Shown here: in pieces, positions 15,145-23,903 of the stretch
How the letters are laid out: the number at the start of each line of letters is the position of its first letter
How positions within the stretch are numbered: position 1 is the stretch's first letter
Assembly: GCF_013374995.1 (NCBI RefSeq)
Contig: NZ_CP056030.1
Coordinates: 5,612,501 to 5,676,500, forward strand
Source: Pseudomonas eucalypticola
Lineage (GTDB): Bacteria; Pseudomonadota; Gammaproteobacteria; Pseudomonadales; Pseudomonadaceae
Length of the DNA: 64,000 nucleotides
Reading direction: 5' to 3'
Notes under the pieces: model-generated
Database searches by the model: none
What the model was told of the DNA's origin: nothing
What the model saw: the letters and a program-made list of their open reading frames with translations, nothing else
Position numbers and translations under genes: made by a program

Positions 15145-16863
15145 ATGCCTGCCGCTACCCCGCTTCATTCCACCGTGGACTGCGATGTATTGGTGATCGG
15201 CTCTGGCGCGGCCGGGCTGTCGGCCGCCGTGACCGCCGCCTGGCATGGCCAGAACGTCATCCTGGTGGAAAAGGACGACGTCTTCGGCGGCGCCACCGCC
15301 TGGTCCGGCGGCTGGATGTGGACGCCCTGCAACCCGTTGGCCAAGCGCGCGGGCATCGACGAAGACGTCTCGTTGCCGCGCACCTACCTGGAACATGAAC
15401 TGGGCGAGCGCTTCAACCCGGCCATCGTCGACGCTTTCCTGGAAGCGGCACCGCGCATGGTGGCGTTCTTCGAACAGCACACGTCCTTGCAATTCAGTGA
15501 TGGCAACGCCATTGCCGATATCCACGGTGACACACCGGGAGCGGGGACTGGCGGGCGCTCGGTGATCGCCGCGCCTTACGACGCGCGACAAGTGGGCAAG
15601 CTGCTCAAACGCCTGCGCCGGACCATGCGCGAAACCTCGTTCATGGGGATGCCGATCATGGCGGGTGCAGACCTGACCGCATTCCTGACCCTGACCCGCT
15701 CCTGGAAGTCGCTGCTGCACGTGACCAAGCGCTTCAGCCGCCACCTGTGGGACCTGGCCGTGCACGGCCGGGCCATGCACCTGGTCAATGGGGTGGCGCT
15801 GGTAGCACGGCTGGCCAAGTCGGCCGAAGACCTGGGTGTACTGCTGTGGGAATCGGCGCCGGCCAAAAGCCTGATCCACGAGCAAGGCCGCGTGGCCGGC
15901 GCCGTGGTGCAGACAGCCAAGGGGGACATTGCCATCCGAGCCCGCAAAGGCGTGGTATTGGCGGCGGGCGGTTTCCCCAATGATGTGGAACGGCGCAAGG
16001 CCATGTTCCCGCGCACGCCCACCGGCCACGAACACCTGGCCCTGCCACCCCTGGGCGCCAGCGGTGATGGTTTGCGCCTGGGCGAGAGCGTGGGCGGCCA
16101 GGTGGCCGATGACCTGGTGAGCGCGGCGGCCTGGTGCCCGGTGTCGAAGGTGCCTTACAAAGACGGCAGCTTCGGCCACTTCCCGCACATCATCGAACGC
16201 GGCAAGCCTGGCATCATCGGCGTGCTGGCCAACGGCAAGCGCTTCGTCAACGAGGCCGACGGCTACTACGACTACACCAACGCCATGGTCCGCGAAGCAC
16301 CGGGTGAAGAGGTCGCGTCATGGCTGATCTGCAGCCATGCCTTCCAGCGCCGCTATGGCCTGGGCATTTCCCGCCCCTTCCCCCTGCCCGTCTCGCCGTG
16401 GGTCGCCAATGGCTACCTGAAGACCGGCAATACCATCGAAGAACTGGCGATTGCCTGCGGCATCGACCCCGCCGGCCTGGTGCAGACGGTCAACGATTTC
16501 AACCGCCACGCACGCAATGGCCAGGACCCCGAGTTCGGCCGTGGTGCCACCCCTTACAACCGCAAGCAGGGCGACGCGCTGCACCAGCCCAACCCCTGCG
16601 TGGCGCCCATCGAACAGGGGCCTTTTTATGCGGTCAAGGTTCAACCGGGCAGCTTCGGCACCTTCGCCGGGCTGCGCACCAATGAACACGCCCAGGTGCT
16701 GGACGCCAGCGGCCAGCCCGTCGCCGGGCTGTACGCAGCGGGCACCGACATGGCCAGCATGATGGGCGGCTACTACCCCGCCGGCGGCATCAACCTGGGG
16801 CCGGCCACCACGTTCGGCTACATCGCCGGCCGCCACCTGGCAGGCGCAACGACCTACGAATGA
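15145..16863 (+). CDS. Third KstD-type FAD oxidoreductase
   Basis: The start at 15145 is preferred because AGGAG lies 9 bp upstream; a longer frame from 15064 would run across the operator. The 572 residues include CDVLVIGSGAAGLSAAVTAA (GSGAAG at 19-24), GGATAWSGGWMW, RFVNEADGYYDYTNAM and the C-terminal GTDMASMMGGYYPAGGINLGPATTFGYIAG with the Tyr/Gly pair of delta-1-dehydrogenases. It is closer to the 7155 paralogue than to the 5095 one. The aldo-keto reductase gene follows closely, suggesting reduction and desaturation of the same ring compound (inference). Confidence 0.85.
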   Translation: MPAATPLHSTVDCDVLVIGSGAAGLSAAVTAAWHGQNVILVEKDDVFGGATAWSGGWMWTPCNPLAKRAGIDEDVSLPRTYLEHELGERFNPAIVDAFLEAAPRMVAFFEQHTSLQFSDGNAIADIHGDTPGAGTGGRSVIAAPYDARQVGKLLKRLRRTMRETSFMGMPIMAGADLTAFLTLTRSWKSLLHVTKRFSRHLWDLAVHGRAMHLVNGVALVARLAKSAEDLGVLLWESAPAKSLIHEQGRVAGAVVQTAKGDIAIRARKGVVLAAGGFPNDVERRKAMFPRTPTGHEHLALPPLGASGDGLRLGESVGGQVADDLVSAAAWCPVSKVPYKDGSFGHFPHIIERGKPGIIGVLANGKRFVNEADGYYDYTNAMVREAPGEEVASWLICSHAFQRRYGLGISRPFPLPVSPWVANGYLKTGNTIEELAIACGIDPAGLVQTVNDFNRHARNGQDPEFGRGATPYNRKQGDALHQPNPCVAPIEQGPFYAVKVQPGSFGTFAGLRTNEHAQVLDASGQPVAGLYAAGTDMASMMGGYYPAGGINLGPATTFGYIAGRHLAGATTYE

Positions 16864-16892
16864 ACACCACCACGAATGCAGGGAGATCGAGC

Positions 16893-17714
16893 ATGCAGAG
16901 CATCACCAACCGTCACGGGCTGAACATGCCCAAGCTGGGCCTGGGTACCTGGCCCATGGTCGGCCAGGAATGCACCGCCGCCGTGGTCCAGGCGCTGGAT
17001 GTGGGCTACCGCCACATCGACACCGCTGCCGGCTACAACAATGAAGACGCCGTGGGCAACGCCCTGGCCCAGACCTCGGTGCCGCGCGAGCAGATCCACG
17101 TCACCAGCAAGGTGTGGTGGGACAAGCTGGCACCAGCCGATATGCGCCAGTCGTTCGACAACACCCTCAAGGCCTTGCAAAGCGACTACATCGACCTGTT
17201 CATGATCCACTGGCCCACCAAGGACTGGGACCTGGAGCGCACCATCGAGACGCTGGTTTCGTTCACGGAAGACGGCCGCGCCCGCAACATCGGCGTGGCC
17301 AACTTCCCGTTGCCGCTGCTGACCAAGGTGCTGGAAGAACTGAAAGCGCCGCTGTCGGTGCTGCAAGTGGAATACCACGTCACCCTGGACCAGACCCCGC
17401 TGCTGCAACTGGCCCGTAAACACGACATGGCTTTGACCGCCTACAGCCCTATCGTGCGCAACCGGGTGTCGGACTATCCGCAGTTGCAGGCCATCGCCGA
17501 GAAGCACGGCGTGCTGCCTACCCAGGTAGCGCTCAAGTGGCTGCTGGACCAGGACGGCGTGGCTGCCATTCCGAAAGCGGCGAGCCGCGCCAACCAGTTG
17601 AGCAACCTGGCCTCACTACAGGTTCAGCTGGATGATGAAGACCGCGCGCTGATCGCCGGCCTGCCCAAGGACCAGCGCCTGGTGAGCCCGCCCTTCGCGC
17701 CGCAGTGGGATTGA
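16893..17714 (+). CDS. Aldo/keto reductase (DkgB-like)
   Basis: The ATG at 16893 follows AGGGAGA; an ATG at 16860 overlapping the previous stop is possible but lacks a site. The 273-residue protein is full length for a short AKR such as 2,5-diketo-gluconate reductase. The catalytic tetrad is complete: Asp43 and Tyr48 (HIDTAAGYNNED), Lys73 (VTSKVWW) and His106 (DLFMIHWP). It is an NADPH-dependent carbonyl reductase of unknown substrate. It ends at a strong bidirectional terminator shared with pcaG. Confidence 0.9.
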   Translation: MQSITNRHGLNMPKLGLGTWPMVGQECTAAVVQALDVGYRHIDTAAGYNNEDAVGNALAQTSVPREQIHVTSKVWWDKLAPADMRQSFDNTLKALQSDYIDLFMIHWPTKDWDLERTIETLVSFTEDGRARNIGVANFPLPLLTKVLEELKAPLSVLQVEYHVTLDQTPLLQLARKHDMALTAYSPIVRNRVSDYPQLQAIAEKHGVLPTQVALKWLLDQDGVAAIPKAASRANQLSNLASLQVQLDDEDRALIAGLPKDQRLVSPPFAPQWD

Positions 17715-17731
17715 TTCCTTATCAAGCGATG

Positions 17732-17773
17732 CGACACAAAAAAACCGCCCATCAAGGCGGTTTTTTTGTGTCG
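17732..17773. terminator. Bidirectional intrinsic terminator
   Basis: CGACACAAAAAAACCGCC (17732-17749) and GGCGGTTTTTTTGTGTCG (17756-17773) form a perfect 18-bp stem with the loop CATCAA. The A-run/T-run makes it a terminator for both the aldo-keto reductase transcript and the convergent pcaHG transcript. Confidence 0.92.
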
Positions 17774-17783
17774 GCTTTTCGGC

Positions 17784-18389
17784 TTAGAAGTCGAAGAACA
17801 CGGTCTCGCCTTCGCCCTGGATGCGAATGTCGAAACGGTAGGCCGTCTTGCCATTCACTTCGCAACGGGTAGCGATCAAGGTCTCGCGGCGCGCTGGCTG
17901 CTCGATCAGGTTCAGCACCGGGTCCTTGGCGTTGGCCTCGGCTTCGTCGCTGAAGTAGATGCGGGTTTGCAGGTGGATGTTGATACCACGGGCAAACAGG
18001 CTGACGTTGATGTGCGGCGCCATTGGCACGCCGGCGGCGTTCTTCACCACACCCGGCTTGATGGTGTGCAGGTCCCACTCGCCGCCGTCGAAGGTGGTGG
18101 CGGTACGGCCGAAGCTGTTGAACGGCTTCTCAAGGTTGTAGTCAGTGTCGTAATGGCCGTTGGCATCGGCTTGCCAGAACTCCAGGAACGAGTCGCGCAC
18201 CTTGTGGCCGTTGCCGTCGTAGACGTCACCGAGCAGCACGATGTGCTCGCCCTGGGCGCCTGGCTTGGCCATCTGGTTCCAGATTTCCTGCTCGCGCGGC
18301 GGGTTGCCGGCGGCGGACAGGGCCAGGCCGATGTGCACGTAGGGGCCAGCGGTCTGCGAAGGTGTTTCCTTGAGCAATGTGATAGGCAT
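17784..18389 (-). CDS. pcaG: Protocatechuate 3,4-dioxygenase alpha subunit
   Basis: The start at MPITLLKETPSQTAGPYVHIGLA (18389) has GAGGAGAGC upstream; the frame remains open further but without a signal. At 201 residues it is full length. PcaG pairs with PcaH in the (alpha-beta-Fe3+)12 enzyme that cleaves protocatechuate to 3-carboxy-cis,cis-muconate. The alpha subunit has the intradiol dioxygenase fold (FLEFWQADANGHYD, PHINVSLFARG) but no complete iron site, as expected. It lies 13 bp downstream of pcaH and ends at the shared terminator. Confidence 0.95.
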   Translation of the reverse strand: MPITLLKETPSQTAGPYVHIGLALSAAGNPPREQEIWNQMAKPGAQGEHIVLLGDVYDGNGHKVRDSFLEFWQADANGHYDTDYNLEKPFNSFGRTATTFDGGEWDLHTIKPGVVKNAAGVPMAPHINVSLFARGINIHLQTRIYFSDEAEANAKDPVLNLIEQPARRETLIATRCEVNGKTAYRFDIRIQGEGETVFFDF

Positions 18390-18402
18390 GGTGGCGCTCT
18401 CC

Positions 18403-19122
18403 TCAGCAGTTTTCGAAGTGGGTCTTGCGCTGGCCGCGCAACACGATGTCAAAGCGGTACGCCAGGCAGTCCATCGGGTTGGCGTGGTTCATGTCGAGCT
18501 TGGCGATCAGGCTCTGCACCGCTTCCGGGTCGGCGATGGACTTGACGATCGGGCACATCGGGATCAGCGGGTCGCCTTCGAAGTACAGCTGGGTGATCAG
18601 GCGCGTAGAGATCGACGGGCCGCTGACGGACACGTGGATGTGCGCCGGGCGCCAGTCGTTCGGGCCGTTGCGCCATGGGTACGGGCCCGGCTTGATGGTG
18701 CGGAAGTTGAAGTAGCCTTCGCTGTCAGTGACCATGCGGCCGACACCACCGAAGTTGGGGTCAAGCGGCGCCAGGTAGCGGTCGTTCTTGTGACGGTAGC
18801 GGCCACCGGCGTTGGCCTGCCAGATTTCCACCAGGGTGTGCGGGATCGGCTTGCCGTACTGGTCGCACACGCGGCCGGCAACGATGATGCGCTCGCCGAT
18901 CGGCAGGCCACCGTTGTTGAAGTTCAGCAGCAGGTCGTTGTCGTACTTGCCGAATTTCAGGTGCGAGAAATCCGGGCCGGTGGATTCGCTGGCAGATTGC
19001 GGAATGCTCACCAGCGCCTGGCGCGGGGAGCGCGGCACGGAGGTCTTGTAGTCGGGGGTCAGGGCTTTGGGGTGCCAATTACGGTCACGGATAACGAAGC
19101 GACTGGTGTCTTGGGAAGACAT
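18403..19122 (-). CDS. pcaH: Protocatechuate 3,4-dioxygenase beta subunit
   Basis: The 239-residue catalytic subunit has the four non-haem Fe(III) ligands in place: Tyr109 ([11 protein letters not shown]), Tyr148 (PGPYPWR), His161 and His163 (RPAHIHVSV). It opens the protocatechuate ring intradiol-wise, the entry to the beta-ketoadipate pathway. In this window it receives the QuiC product directly, which makes the island a complete route from quinate/shikimate to ring cleavage. The promoter lies in 19123-19268, where I see no clear PcaR box. Confidence 0.96.
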   Translation of the reverse strand: MSSQDTSRFVIRDRNWHPKALTPDYKTSVPRSPRQALVSIPQSASESTGPDFSHLKFGKYDNDLLLNFNNGGLPIGERIIVAGRVCDQYGKPIPHTLVEIWQANAGGRYRHKNDRYLAPLDPNFGGVGRMVTDSEGYFNFRTIKPGPYPWRNGPNDWRPAHIHVSVSGPSISTRLITQLYFEGDPLIPMCPIVKSIADPEAVQSLIAKLDMNHANPMDCLAYRFDIVLRGQRKTHFENC

Positions 19123-19268
19123 GCCGTTCTCCTATTATTTGATTTATTGGGTCCTGCGGACAGGCTTGCGGCTAGTCTCAATGAAATCTTTAGTATCGAA
19201 AATTGAATATAGCAGCACCATACATATCCGATTGGTTATCCATACCGCTGTTCTGGAGGGTCCAAGCC

Positions 19269-20168
19269 ATGCTGTGGAAAAAAGGCCGACGCAGTGACAA
19301 CGTGGTCGACGCCCGCGATGATGATTCTGCCGCAGGCGGCGGCGGTGGCGGCCTGCGCATCGGTGGCAAAGGCCTGAGCCTGACCGCCGTGGTGCTGATC
19401 GTGGGCTTTGGCTTGCTCACTGGCCAGGACCCGATGCAGATTCTCGGACAACTGACCGGGCAACTGAGCCAGCCGCAAACCGCGCCGGTGGAGACCCGTG
19501 ATCGCCCTGCCCCGCCCGCCAACGACCAACAGGCAGATTTCGTGCGCGCCATCCTGGGCGACACCGAGGACACCTGGACGCAGGTGTTCCAGCAGGCGGG
19601 CAAGCAATACCAGGACCCCAAGCTGGTGCTCTTCCGCGGCCAGGTGAATTCAGCCTGCGGCTTCGCCACCTCGGCGGTGGGCCCCTTCTATTGCCCGGGT
19701 GACCGCCAGGTGTACCTGGACATGGACTTCTTCAAGGAAATGGCCCAGCGCTTCCATGCTGCTGGCGATTTCGCCGAGGCCTACGTGATTGCCCATGAAG
19801 TGGGCCACCATGTGCAGAACCTGTTGGGGGTGTCGGCCAAGATCCAGGCCGCACGCCAGCGTGGCCAGCCCATGGAAGGCGCCAGTGGCTTGTCGGTAAG
19901 GCAGGAATTGCAGGCGGACTGCCTGGCGGGGGTGTGGGCGTACCACGCCCAGCAACGGCTGAACTGGTTGGAACCGGGGGATGTGGAAGCGGCGCTGAAT
20001 GCCGCCAATGCCATCGGCGACGACCGCTTGCAGGCGCAGAGCCAGGGACGCGTGGTCCCCGACTCCTTTACCCACGGCACCTCGGCCCAGCGCGTGCGCT
20101 GGTTCAAGGCCGGTTTCGCACAGGGTCAGGTGAACCAGTGCGATACCTTTGGCGCCAAGGCGCTGTGA
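19269..20168 (+). CDS. Neutral zinc metallopeptidase, YpfJ type
   Basis: The ATG at 19269 follows CTGGAGGG; the frame opens earlier (19203) without a site. The 299 residues are a charged/glycine-rich N-terminus, one membrane segment (about 36-50, LSLTAVVLIVGFGLLTG) and a periplasmic domain with HExxH (VIAHEVGHHVQNLLG, about 176-181) and a downstream ELQADCLAGVWA zinc-ligand block. This matches the putative neutral zinc metallopeptidase family (YpfJ). The physiological substrate is unknown. Its stop abuts the porin stop; the two genes are convergent. Confidence 0.9.
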   Translation: MLWKKGRRSDNVVDARDDDSAAGGGGGGLRIGGKGLSLTAVVLIVGFGLLTGQDPMQILGQLTGQLSQPQTAPVETRDRPAPPANDQQADFVRAILGDTEDTWTQVFQQAGKQYQDPKLVLFRGQVNSACGFATSAVGPFYCPGDRQVYLDMDFFKEMAQRFHAAGDFAEAYVIAHEVGHHVQNLLGVSAKIQAARQRGQPMEGASGLSVRQELQADCLAGVWAYHAQQRLNWLEPGDVEAALNAANAIGDDRLQAQSQGRVVPDSFTHGTSAQRVRWFKAGFAQGQVNQCDTFGAKAL

Positions 20169-21449
20169 TCAGAACGCCGCTTTGATCTGCACGCCGGCCA
20201 TCAGCGCGTTCTGGGTGTTGGTGCCGTAGAACGCGCCTGGCTCCTTGATGTACTGCACGTCAGGGCGCACGGTCAGCCATTTGGTGACCTGGGCGGTATA
20301 GCTCAGCTCGATCAGCTGCTCGCCGCTGTCCAGGTTGCTGATTTCATCGGCTGCAGCGGCGGTGGACGCGGCGGCGATCTGGTTGTCACGGGTGTGCGGG
20401 TTCAGCACCGCACGGCCGTAGGCCAGGCCGATGGCGTCGTCAGGACGGCTGTCGAACGGCTTGTGCAGCACCACGCCGGCCGAGTACCAGTGACGGAACG
20501 GCGAAGTGGCCACGTCGGTCTGGGTAGCCTGGCCGAACACGTGCAGGTTGCGCTTGGGGTCGGTAGCCGAATGCCATACGGACTGGTCGACCAGCACGTA
20601 GGAACCGGAACGGCCGGCAGCGGTGCCGTTGTGGTCGATACGCGCGGTATCGGAGGTGTCGTAGTACCAGCCGAACTTGTACTGGCCGTCGTATTCGCCG
20701 GCATGGGTGTAGATCAGCTCGATCGGCATGATGGTGCCGGTGTAATGATCCGGGCTCATGCGCAGGGCGTACTTGGACTCGCTGTTGGTGATCGGGTTGA
20801 CCTCGAACGCGGCGGTCTGGATCGCCCACTCGTCGTTGATCTTGTACTTCAGCATGCCGCCCCAGTGGCCGGTCGGGGCGTTGGTCCAGCCACTGCCACC
20901 GGACATCGACAACGGGTGGGCGCAGAAGCCGGCGTTGACGAAGTTGGTGAGGATGCTCATGCCACCGAAGTCGTTACCCATGGGCATGAAGCCGACCTTC
21001 ATCTCCAGGTCAGGGGTGAAGATGGTACGCGCATAGCTGAATTCGCTGATGCGGGTGTACTGGCCGCCGTAGATCTCCTGCACCGGCAGGCGGTTGCCTA
21101 CCAGGTCGTTGGAGGCACTGTTGCCACGACGGTCGGTGACCATGATCTGTACCTGGCCGCCGTTGTCCACGCCCAGAATCTTGCTCAGGTCGAACCGCGC
21201 GCCGATGCGCAGTTGCTGAGCGTAACGAGCGCCATGGCTTTCGCCGCCGTGCACGGTGCCGAAGGTTTCGGACACGTAGTCGCTGGTGATCTTCACGCCT
21301 TCGTTTTCGAGGCGGGTACGTTCACCGCCCCAGTTACCGGTCATGAGCGAGTCGTCGGCCAGGGCAAGGCCCGGAACCACCAGGGAGCCCAGCGACAGGC
21401 CGGCCACCAGGCCTGAAGTCTTGATGCGACGCGAAGATTTGATGAGCAT
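20169..21449 (-). CDS. OprB-family carbohydrate-selective porin
   Basis: The 426-residue outer-membrane protein has a signal peptide of about 31 residues (GSLVVPGLALA | DDSLMTGNWGG) and ends in phenylalanine (QIKAAF), as outer-membrane barrels do. The DDSLMTGNWGGERTRLENEGV opening and the KYKINDEWAIQTAAFEVNP stretch are typical of OprB. In Pseudomonas, OprB-type channels admit sugars and related polyols; next to this island it could admit quinate or shikimate (inference). The promoter appears to be TTAATT-17-TATGAT reading leftward, with a palindrome over the -10. Confidence 0.88.
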   Translation of the reverse strand: MLIKSSRRIKTSGLVAGLSLGSLVVPGLALADDSLMTGNWGGERTRLENEGVKITSDYVSETFGTVHGGESHGARYAQQLRIGARFDLSKILGVDNGGQVQIMVTDRRGNSASNDLVGNRLPVQEIYGGQYTRISEFSYARTIFTPDLEMKVGFMPMGNDFGGMSILTNFVNAGFCAHPLSMSGGSGWTNAPTGHWGGMLKYKINDEWAIQTAAFEVNPITNSESKYALRMSPDHYTGTIMPIELIYTHAGEYDGQYKFGWYYDTSDTARIDHNGTAAGRSGSYVLVDQSVWHSATDPKRNLHVFGQATQTDVATSPFRHWYSAGVVLHKPFDSRPDDAIGLAYGRAVLNPHTRDNQIAAASTAAAADEISNLDSGEQLIELSYTAQVTKWLTVRPDVQYIKEPGAFYGTNTQNALMAGVQIKAAF

Positions 21450-21529
21450 GATTCTCTACGATTTCGATTGATTCAGGAGGAGGTATCGGCCGGCAGGGAC
21501 AGTTAGCCTAGTACGAGGGGGTGCATCAT

Positions 21530-21550
21530 AATGACGCACCTCTGCGGAAT
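21530..21550. promoter_or_regulatory. Palindrome over the porin promoter
   Basis: GGTGCATCAT-A-ATGACGCACC is a 10-bp dyad with one mismatch, 80 bp before the porin start. It covers the TATGAT -10 candidate (complement of 21533-21538) and the end of its spacer, a repressor-like position. Confidence 0.45.
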
Positions 21551-21704
21551 TAAGACCAATGGTAACAAAATTGTGTTGCGGAATTTAAGAAAATGATCGG
21601 AATAGTTAGTTTAGTTTCATACGCAGGTATGCGATGGTCGAGCGGGGCTTTCCAAGCGTGAAAGCCCCGCCAGGCGATGACCGATCCTACTCGGTGCGGG
21701 GGGC

Positions 21705-22298
21705 TCAGCGAGTGGCGAGGTCGAGCAGGTCGGAGCAGGTCGGCGCGTGCCAGTCGGCAAGGTCGGGCCACGGGTTTTCCGGCAGGTTGACCAGCACCGT
21801 GTGGGCGCCGGCCGCGCGGCCGCAGTCGAGGTCAAAGCGGTAATCGCCCACCATCACCATCTGTGACGGCGACACGCCCCAGCCACTGGCCAGTTTCAGC
21901 AGGCCATCGGGGTCCGGCTTGGGCAGCGCATTGTCACGGCCCAGTACGTCGGCGGTCGCGAAGCAGTCGGCAATACCGATGGCCTCCAGGGTAATGTGAG
22001 CCAGCTCCCGAGCATTGCGCGTCAGGATACCCAAGGTGTGACCGCGCGCCGCCAGGCTGCGCACCAGTTCGACGGCCCCCTCGGCGGCACGCGAAGCCAC
22101 GGCCAATTCCCGTTCGTGCTCCAGCAGCCAGGCATGCTTGGCTGCCGCGACCTCGGCAGGCAGGCCGGCCAGGTGGGTCAGGATGTCATCCTCGGGCGGA
22201 ATATCCAGGGCCACGCGAATGGCGGCGAAATCATGCACGGCCACCGTCAGGGTGCCGTCCATGTCGAACACCCAGTGGCGTATGTCGCGCAGGCTCAT
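21705..22298 (-). CDS. HAD-superfamily phosphatase (phosphoglycolate-phosphatase-like)
   Basis: At 197 residues it starts at MSLRDIRHWVFDMDGTLT, where ATGA overlaps the tesB stop. HAD motifs are present: DMDGT (nucleophile Asp and acid Asp, about 11-15), motif II Thr in LGILTRN, the lysine in LPKPDPDGLL and motif IV MVGDYRFDLDCGRAAG. A small helical cap sits between motifs I and II. The substrate is probably a small phosphorylated metabolite. It is translationally coupled to tesB. Confidence 0.88.
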   Translation of the reverse strand: MSLRDIRHWVFDMDGTLTVAVHDFAAIRVALDIPPEDDILTHLAGLPAEVAAAKHAWLLEHERELAVASRAAEGAVELVRSLAARGHTLGILTRNARELAHITLEAIGIADCFATADVLGRDNALPKPDPDGLLKLASGWGVSPSQMVMVGDYRFDLDCGRAAGAHTVLVNLPENPWPDLADWHAPTCSDLLDLATR

Positions 22299-23164
22299 GC
22301 CCAGTCCTTGCGGTGGCGAATCAGGCCTTCCTGGGCCGCGGACGCTACCAACTGGCCCGCACGGTTGTACACGCTGCCGCGGCAGAACCCGCGGGCATTG
22401 CCGGCCCAGGGGCTGTCCATGGCATACAGCAACCAGTCGTCGGCGCGCAGGTCGCCGTGGAACCACAGCGCATGGTCGAGGCTGGCCAGTTGCATGTCCT
22501 TCTGCCACACCGATTTACCGTGGGGCATCAGCGACGTGGTCAGCAGACCGAAGTCAGAGGCATAGGCCATGATGTATTTGTGCAGGGCGGGGATGTCCGG
22601 CAAGGTGCCGTCGGCTCGAAACCACACGTATTTGACCGGGTCGCCGGGGACCGGGTTGTAGGGGTCGCGCTCGGTCACCGGGCGTACTTCAATGGGCTTG
22701 GGGCACAGCAGCTTATCGCGCAGTTGCTCGGGCAGCGTGTGGGCGATGCGCTGGGTCAGCTCCAGCTCGGTCGGCAGGTTTTCTGGCCCTACCACGCCAG
22801 GCATCGCTGCCTGGTGCTCATACCCCGCTTCGTCGTACTGGAACGAAGCGCTGCACGTGAAGATCTGCTGGCCTTTCTGCACGGCCGTCACCCGGCGGGT
22901 GCTGAAGCTGCCGCCGTCACGTACCTTGTCGACCATGTACACCACCGGCAGCTGGGCGTCGCCCGGGCGCAGGAAGTAGCCATGCAGGGAGTGCACATGA
23001 CGTGCATCCTCGACGGTCTGGCTGGCGGCCGACAGCGACTGGCCCAGTACCTGGCCGCCGAACAGCTGACGAAAACCCAGGTCCTGGCTGCGACCGCGAA
23101 ACAGGTTTTCCTCGATGGGTTCGAGGGTCAGCAGGTCAACCAGATCGTCCAACACGTGGCTCAT
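22295..23164 (-). CDS. tesB: Acyl-CoA thioesterase II
   Basis: The 289-residue double-hotdog thioesterase starts at MSHVLDDLVDLLTLEP (23164); the frame extends beyond with no signal. Motifs include FRGRSQDLGFRQLFGGQVLGQSLSAA, HSLHGYFLRPGD with the catalytic Asp region of the first hotdog, and C-terminal LASLDHALWFHG. It hydrolyses medium- and long-chain acyl-CoA in the cytoplasm. It overlaps the HAD gene downstream by 4 bp. Confidence 0.93.
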   Translation of the reverse strand: MSHVLDDLVDLLTLEPIEENLFRGRSQDLGFRQLFGGQVLGQSLSAASQTVEDARHVHSLHGYFLRPGDAQLPVVYMVDKVRDGGSFSTRRVTAVQKGQQIFTCSASFQYDEAGYEHQAAMPGVVGPENLPTELELTQRIAHTLPEQLRDKLLCPKPIEVRPVTERDPYNPVPGDPVKYVWFRADGTLPDIPALHKYIMAYASDFGLLTTSLMPHGKSVWQKDMQLASLDHALWFHGDLRADDWLLYAMDSPWAGNARGFCRGSVYNRAGQLVASAAQEGLIRHRKDWA

Positions 23165-23252
23165 TCGAACTCTCCAAAAACAGTAACAGTGCCCGTGAGG
23201 CGAGGTAGTGAAGGCGAATGATACAGGCAAAAAGCCTGGCAGCGACCAAGCG

Positions 23253-23822
23253 CTAGCCGCGCAGTGTCTGGCGCCATTGGTCGCGGTCGATCCGGTACAG
23301 CACATGGCGTTCCAGTTCATGCCCTGCCGGCAGGCCCGGGTGGTCGAAATCGCCGAAGGGGTCACGCTGCATGCCAATGGCCTGCATCATCTTCTGGGAC
23401 GGCAGGTTGACCTGGGCTGTGAACGACACCACCTCATCCAGGCCCAACCGCTCGAACGCGGCACCCAGGCTGGTCCAGGCAGCCTCGCTGGCGAACCCCA
23501 GGCCCCAATGATCGCGGGCCAGGCGCCAGCCGATTTCCACGGCTGGGGTGAAAGGCGCGTCGAAATCGACATTGAGCAGGCCCGTAAAGCCAATGAAATC
23601 CCCCGTATCCTTGCGCTCCAGTGCCCAAAGCCCGAAGCCGTACTCATTGAAGTGCCCTCGGATACGACCAATCAAGGCCGCGCTTTCCAGGCGGCTCAGC
23701 AAGGCCGGAAAATAGCGCATCACCTGCGGGTCGGCGCACAGGGCGGCGAACGCCGCCAGGTCGTCATCACGCCATTGACGCAGGATCAGGCGCGCGCTTT
23801 CCAGCTCCAGGATCGGCTTCAT
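23253..23822 (-). CDS. GNAT N-acetyltransferase, RimJ/RimL type
   Basis: At 189 residues it starts at MKPILELESARLILRQW (23822), the characteristic N-terminus of the RimJ/RimL-like GNAT branch. WALERKDTGDFIGFTGLLN and EIGWRLARDHWGLGFASEA provide the acetyl-CoA-binding region. The substrate (protein N-terminus, amino acid or antibiotic) cannot be told. It stands alone 88 bp upstream of tesB and is divergent from the HDAC-like gene. Confidence 0.88.
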   Translation of the reverse strand: MKPILELESARLILRQWRDDDLAAFAALCADPQVMRYFPALLSRLESAALIGRIRGHFNEYGFGLWALERKDTGDFIGFTGLLNVDFDAPFTPAVEIGWRLARDHWGLGFASEAAWTSLGAAFERLGLDEVVSFTAQVNLPSQKMMQAIGMQRDPFGDFDHPGLPAGHELERHVLYRIDRDQWRQTLRG

Positions 23823-23903
23823 CACTGTATTCCCCGTTGACGGTCCTTGAAGTTTACTCTGCCAGTGGCAAGATTCAGGCAACCCCTTGCGCCGAAAGTG
23901 CCC

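Noticed and set aside
1..21500. Genomic island or transposon boundaries for the catabolic cluster
   Set aside because: No integrase, transposase, tRNA end or direct repeats are visible, so mobility cannot be claimed from this window.
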